8,386 nucleotides of DNA from a candidate division Zixibacteria bacterium DG_27. Its GTDB lineage: Bacteria; Zixibacteria; MSB-5A5; DG-27. The stretch's first letter is position 1; each line of letters starts with the position of its first letter. The stretch spans positions 1-8,386 of the forward strand of contig LIZU01000036.1 in assembly GCA_001302725.1 (NCBI GenBank), given 5' to 3'. Below the pieces are notes generated by a model. That model was not told the DNA's origin. It saw only the letters and a list, made by a program, of their open reading frames with translations, and did not search any database. The translations under genes and the position numbers were made by a program. Of this stretch, positions 6,270-8,386 are shown one piece after another.

Positions 6270-7021
6270 GGAAGGATTTAGTCTGGCTCTTCGTCGGTGT
6301 TCTGTTCTTCGGGCTCCTGTATATTCTGAACTGGGGAGTCAAGGTAATCTCCACCGATCTTTTGGTCTGGGTTGGAGCCTTTCTGACCTTGGCAATCTTG
6401 AGTTTCCTCTACCAGGACAATCCCTTCTACAAATTTGCGGAGCATCTCTTCGTCGGTGTTTCGGCGGCATACTGGATGTGCATGGGCTTCTGGAACACTC
6501 TGGTTCCCAACCTCATTGCCAAGATCCATCCCCCGATCGTCAAAGGGGTTCTTCCGGCCATTGCTGAGAAGCCCCCCGAATACTGGTACATCATCCCAGC
6601 GATTCTGGGGATAATGCTTCTGATGAGGCTTTCGCCCAAGGCCCCCTGGATCTCCCGCTGGGCCTTGGCCTTCATCGTGGGGACCACCACCGGACTGAAC
6701 CTGGTTCGCTACCTGCGAAGTGATTTCGTGGGACAGATCAAGAGTACCTTGATCCCCGTGATCGTCCTCCAAGATGGCTCTCTCACCATTGGAGGCTCGT
6801 TTTCAAACATAGTCGTTGTCCTGGGAGTCCTTTGTGGGCTTATATACTTCTTCTTCTCCAAGGAGCACAAGGGGATGTTCGGAGTTGCCTCACGGGTGGG
6901 AATTTATATCTTGATGATTACTTTCGGAGCCAGCTTCGGCTACACCGTGATGGCTCGTATCTCCCTTCTGGTGGGGAGAATGAGGTTTTTGCTCGGAGAT
7001 TGGCTGCAGTTTGTTCAATGA
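6266..7021 (+). CDS. D2: seven-helix membrane protein, long form of D1
   Basis: This 251-residue protein starts at ATG 6266, inside the stop of C2 (ATGA), with a good ribosome binding site. Residues 1-28 have no counterpart in D1: MRKD followed by an extra helix at about 5-22. From about residue 32 it follows D1: helices at about 32-48, 61-78, 106-120, 132-149, 181-197 and 211-228, with YQDNPFYKF (49-57), SRWALAFIVG (130-139), FSKEHKG (197-203) and TFGASFGYTVM (219-229). The added helix keeps the shared part in the same predicted orientation, because D1 is predicted N-out and D2 N-in. The gene closes cassette 2. Function is unknown; a transport or scaffold subunit is possible but nothing in the sequence proves it. 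Confidence 0.93.
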   Translation: MRKDLVWLFVGVLFFGLLYILNWGVKVISTDLLVWVGAFLTLAILSFLYQDNPFYKFAEHLFVGVSAAYWMCMGFWNTLVPNLIAKIHPPIVKGVLPAIAEKPPEYWYIIPAILGIMLLMRLSPKAPWISRWALAFIVGTTTGLNLVRYLRSDFVGQIKSTLIPVIVLQDGSLTIGGSFSNIVVVLGVLCGLIYFFFSKEHKGMFGVASRVGIYILMITFGASFGYTVMARISLLVGRMRFLLGDWLQFVQ

Positions 7022-7097
7022 AAAACGGCCATAGAAGAATTGAGTATAAGAACGGACAATCATGGGGTTTCGGAATATACGTTTGAAGAAGATAGGA

Positions 7098-7147
7098 GTC
7101 AGAGGGGCTGTTATCCTCGCTAAATAACAGCCCGTGGGGAGACTGAC
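7098..7147 (+). other. Strong hairpin in the D2-A3 linker
   Basis: GGGCTGTTAT (7105-7114) is a perfect 10-bp inverted match to ATAACAGCCC (7124-7133), with a 9-base loop. Outside it GTCAG (7098-7102) can pair with CTGAC (7143-7147), separated by an asymmetric internal loop. There is no T run after the stem, so it is not a classical intrinsic terminator. It lies 54 bp before A3 and could act in transcript processing, stability, attenuation or protein binding. Confidence 0.5.
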
Positions 7148-7171
7148 GCAACCTGTGCAGGAAGCGATTTT

Positions 7172-7181
7172 GTGAAATCAC
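7172..7181. promoter_or_regulatory. Short palindrome GTGA-AA-TCAC upstream of A3
   Basis: GTGA and TCAC flank two A bases, 19 bp before the A3 start. Half-sites resemble those of CRP-family regulators, but the 2-base spacing is wrong for the usual six-base gap, so the assignment is only a possibility. No matched promoter elements were found next to it. Confidence 0.15.
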
Positions 7182-7190
7182 TGTAAACAA

Positions 7191-7196
7191 GAGAGG
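7191..7196 (+). promoter_or_regulatory. Ribosome binding site for A3
   Basis: GAGAGG lies 4 bp before ATG 7201. It supports that start, which also gives A3 a complete signal peptide like that of A2. Confidence 0.55.
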
Positions 7197-7200
7197 TACT

Positions 7201-8386
7201 ATGAATAGACTCAAATTCCGATTGGCACTTGTTCTGATTTCCGTCTCGGTTCTGCTTTTGTTTAGCCATGTCTCGGCACTGGGACAGGAATCAGAAACGC
7301 CTGCTGAAGCCCTGCCCGCTCCTCCCACAAACGTGGTCATCTCCGATGATCCCAATGACGATGGACATACCACCGTCGTCAGCTGGCAGCTTTCCAAAGA
7401 CGACGGCGGTGGGCTAAATAACGTTATGGCCTACGAGATTTTCCGCTCCACTTCTCCGGAGGGGGAGTTCCTGCAGGTGGGAGTGATGGGCAAGGGTCTG
7501 AACAGCTACACCGACCGCGGCGAGAAGGAGAAGACCAAAAATGGCGAGCCCAACCGCCGCTACATCGGCGCCAGCATAGACTATTACTACAAGATGCGGA
7601 CAAAGACCACCACCGGGACCTACTCAGAATTCACCGAGGTGGTCACCGGTCAGGCAGAGAACAACTGGTATCACACCGGCAAAACCAACATTCTGATTGC
7701 GGTGTTGGTCTTCGGAGGTCTGGTGGTTTACTTCATCAACGCTGCCAGAAAGGGACAGGAGCTCTACGTCCGTCCTATAGCGGGAATCAATGCCGTGGAC
7801 GAGTCCATCGGGAGAGCCACCGAAATGGGAAGACCGATACTGTTCGTTCTGGGGACCGGAACGGCCGCGGATCTGGCCACCATCGCCGGTTACACCATTT
7901 TAGCGCGGGTGGCCAAGATGACCGCCGAGTACCAGACCAAGGTGCTGGTGCCGGTCAACGAGCCAGTGATGTTGGCGGTGGCTCAGGAGACCGTTAAAAA
8001 TGCCTATATGGAAGCGGGGCGACCGGACATGTACGACGAGAAGAACATCTTCTACGTCACCGCCATGCAGTTCCCGTTCGTGGCCGCGGTCTGTGGCCTC
8101 ATGATCCGGGAGCAGACCGCCACTAACTTCTACATGGGCATCTTCCACGCCGAATCGTTAATCTTGGCCGAGACCGGAGCCATCACCGGCGCTATCCAGA
8201 TTTCAGGAACCGACCAGCTGTCGCAGCTGCCCTTCTTCGTTGCCGCCACCGACTATACCCTGATCGGGGAGGAGCTTTACGCCGCCTCCGGCTATCTCTC
8301 GAAGGAGGCGCTCCTTTTGGGGCCGGTCAAAGCCCAGGACTACGCCAAGGTGATTCTCTTGACGCTTCTGGGACTGGCGGTGATTA
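7201..8386 (+). CDS. A3: FnIII / membrane helix / DUF6754-like protein, 3' end missing
   Basis: The frame is open from ATG 7201 to the window edge (395 codons); by comparison with A2 only the C-terminal helix end and tail are missing. Residues 1-26 are a signal peptide (NRLKFR, a hydrophobic core, then cleavage after V-S-A or a little later). An FnIII domain spans about 41-150 (W62, YEIFRSTSPEGEF at 78-90, YYYKM at 128-132) and contains a charged insertion of about 14 residues (around 106-122) absent from A1 and A2. A helix at 164-179 leads to the DUF6754-like domain from about 185. It keeps GRATEMGR, ETVKNAY, GAIQI, QLPFFVAATDYTLIGEEL (343-359 region) and YLSKE. It has diverged where A1 and A2 agree: TDEQFGY becomes TAMQFPF, and AGTAMPAQ becomes SGTDQLSQ. 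It probably opens a third cassette beyond the edge. Confidence 0.93.
   Translation, partial: MNRLKFRLALVLISVSVLLLFSHVSALGQESETPAEALPAPPTNVVISDDPNDDGHTTVVSWQLSKDDGGGLNNVMAYEIFRSTSPEGEFLQVGVMGKGLNSYTDRGEKEKTKNGEPNRRYIGASIDYYYKMRTKTTTGTYSEFTEVVTGQAENNWYHTGKTNILIAVLVFGGLVVYFINAARKGQELYVRPIAGINAVDESIGRATEMGRPILFVLGTGTAADLATIAGYTILARVAKMTAEYQTKVLVPVNEPVMLAVAQETVKNAYMEAGRPDMYDEKNIFYVTAMQFPFVAAVCGLMIREQTATNFYMGIFHAESLILAETGAITGAIQISGTDQLSQLPFFVAATDYTLIGEELYAASGYLSKEALLLGPVKAQDYAKVILLTLLGLAVI
7201..8386 (+). repeat. Start of tandem cassette copy 3 (A3)
   Basis: A third A paralogue sits where a new cassette would begin. That B, C and D follow it is predicted, not seen. Confidence 0.6.

Larger units (their letters stand above)
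3435..7021 (+). repeat. Tandem cassette copy 2 (A2-B2-C2-D2)
   Basis: The same gene order and orientation as copy 1, with gaps of 36 and 12 bp and a four-base C/D overlap. The copies are diverged over most of their length; only patches, such as 860-991 versus 4350-4481, remain above 90% identical at the DNA level. Confidence 0.9.

Noticed and set aside
7040..7080. Possible promoter with TTGAGT at 7040-7045
   Set aside because: No acceptable -10 element is found 15-19 bp downstream.
7018..7086. A 22-codon ORF (MKNGHRRIEYKNG...) whose ATG overlaps the D2 stop as ATGA
   Set aside because: It has the overlap typical of coupled genes, but no ribosome binding site, no counterpart after D1, and is short enough to arise by chance.
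1..8386. Recent exact duplication or assembly artefact as the source of the repeats
   Set aside because: The copies differ throughout at DNA and protein level, in lengths, linkers and start codons, so they are old paralogues rather than duplicated assembly.

Overview
This 8.4-kb window is built almost entirely from tandemly repeated copies of one four-gene membrane-protein cassette, all on the + strand. I label the genes A-B-C-D. Cassette 1 is A1 (cut by the left edge), B1, C1, D1 (to 3344). Cassette 2 is A2, B2, C2, D2 (3435-7021). A third cassette opens with A3 at 7201 and runs off the right edge. No RNA gene, transposase, CRISPR array or recognisable enzyme is visible.

A is a signal peptide, one fibronectin type III (FnIII) domain, a membrane helix, a roughly 200-residue domain that I take to be cytoplasmic and to match the uncharacterised DUF6754 family (from memory, not searched), and a C-terminal helix. 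B is a six-helix membrane protein. C is an alpha/beta-looking domain between an N-terminal and a C-terminal membrane helix, predicted outside the membrane. D is a six- or seven-helix membrane protein. Every protein therefore touches the membrane. The fixed gene order, short A-B and B-C gaps, and stop/start overlap at both C-D junctions suggest the four products form one membrane complex with a soluble domain on each face. The substrate and activity are unknown; I see no nucleotide-binding P-loop, metal-binding cluster or classical catalytic triad.

The copies are diverged paralogues, not recent duplicates. A1 and A2 are close in the DUF6754-like core, A3 is clearly more distant, and D2 has an extra N-terminal helix. 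Together they look like an old, maintained amplification, possibly giving complexes that differ in the exposed FnIII domain or in pairing partners. One 132-bp stretch of A1/A2 has unusually low silent divergence and may mark gene conversion.

The only gaps of any size are the two D-to-A linkers (3345-3434 and 7022-7200). Both contain inverted repeats but no T-rich intrinsic terminator and no promoter I would defend, so the cassettes may be co-transcribed.

The organism is a bacterium of moderate GC content that uses ATG and TTG starts. The FnIII/DUF6754 combination reminds me of uncultured candidate phyla (Zixibacteria-like or related FCB-group lineages), but that placement is a weak inference.
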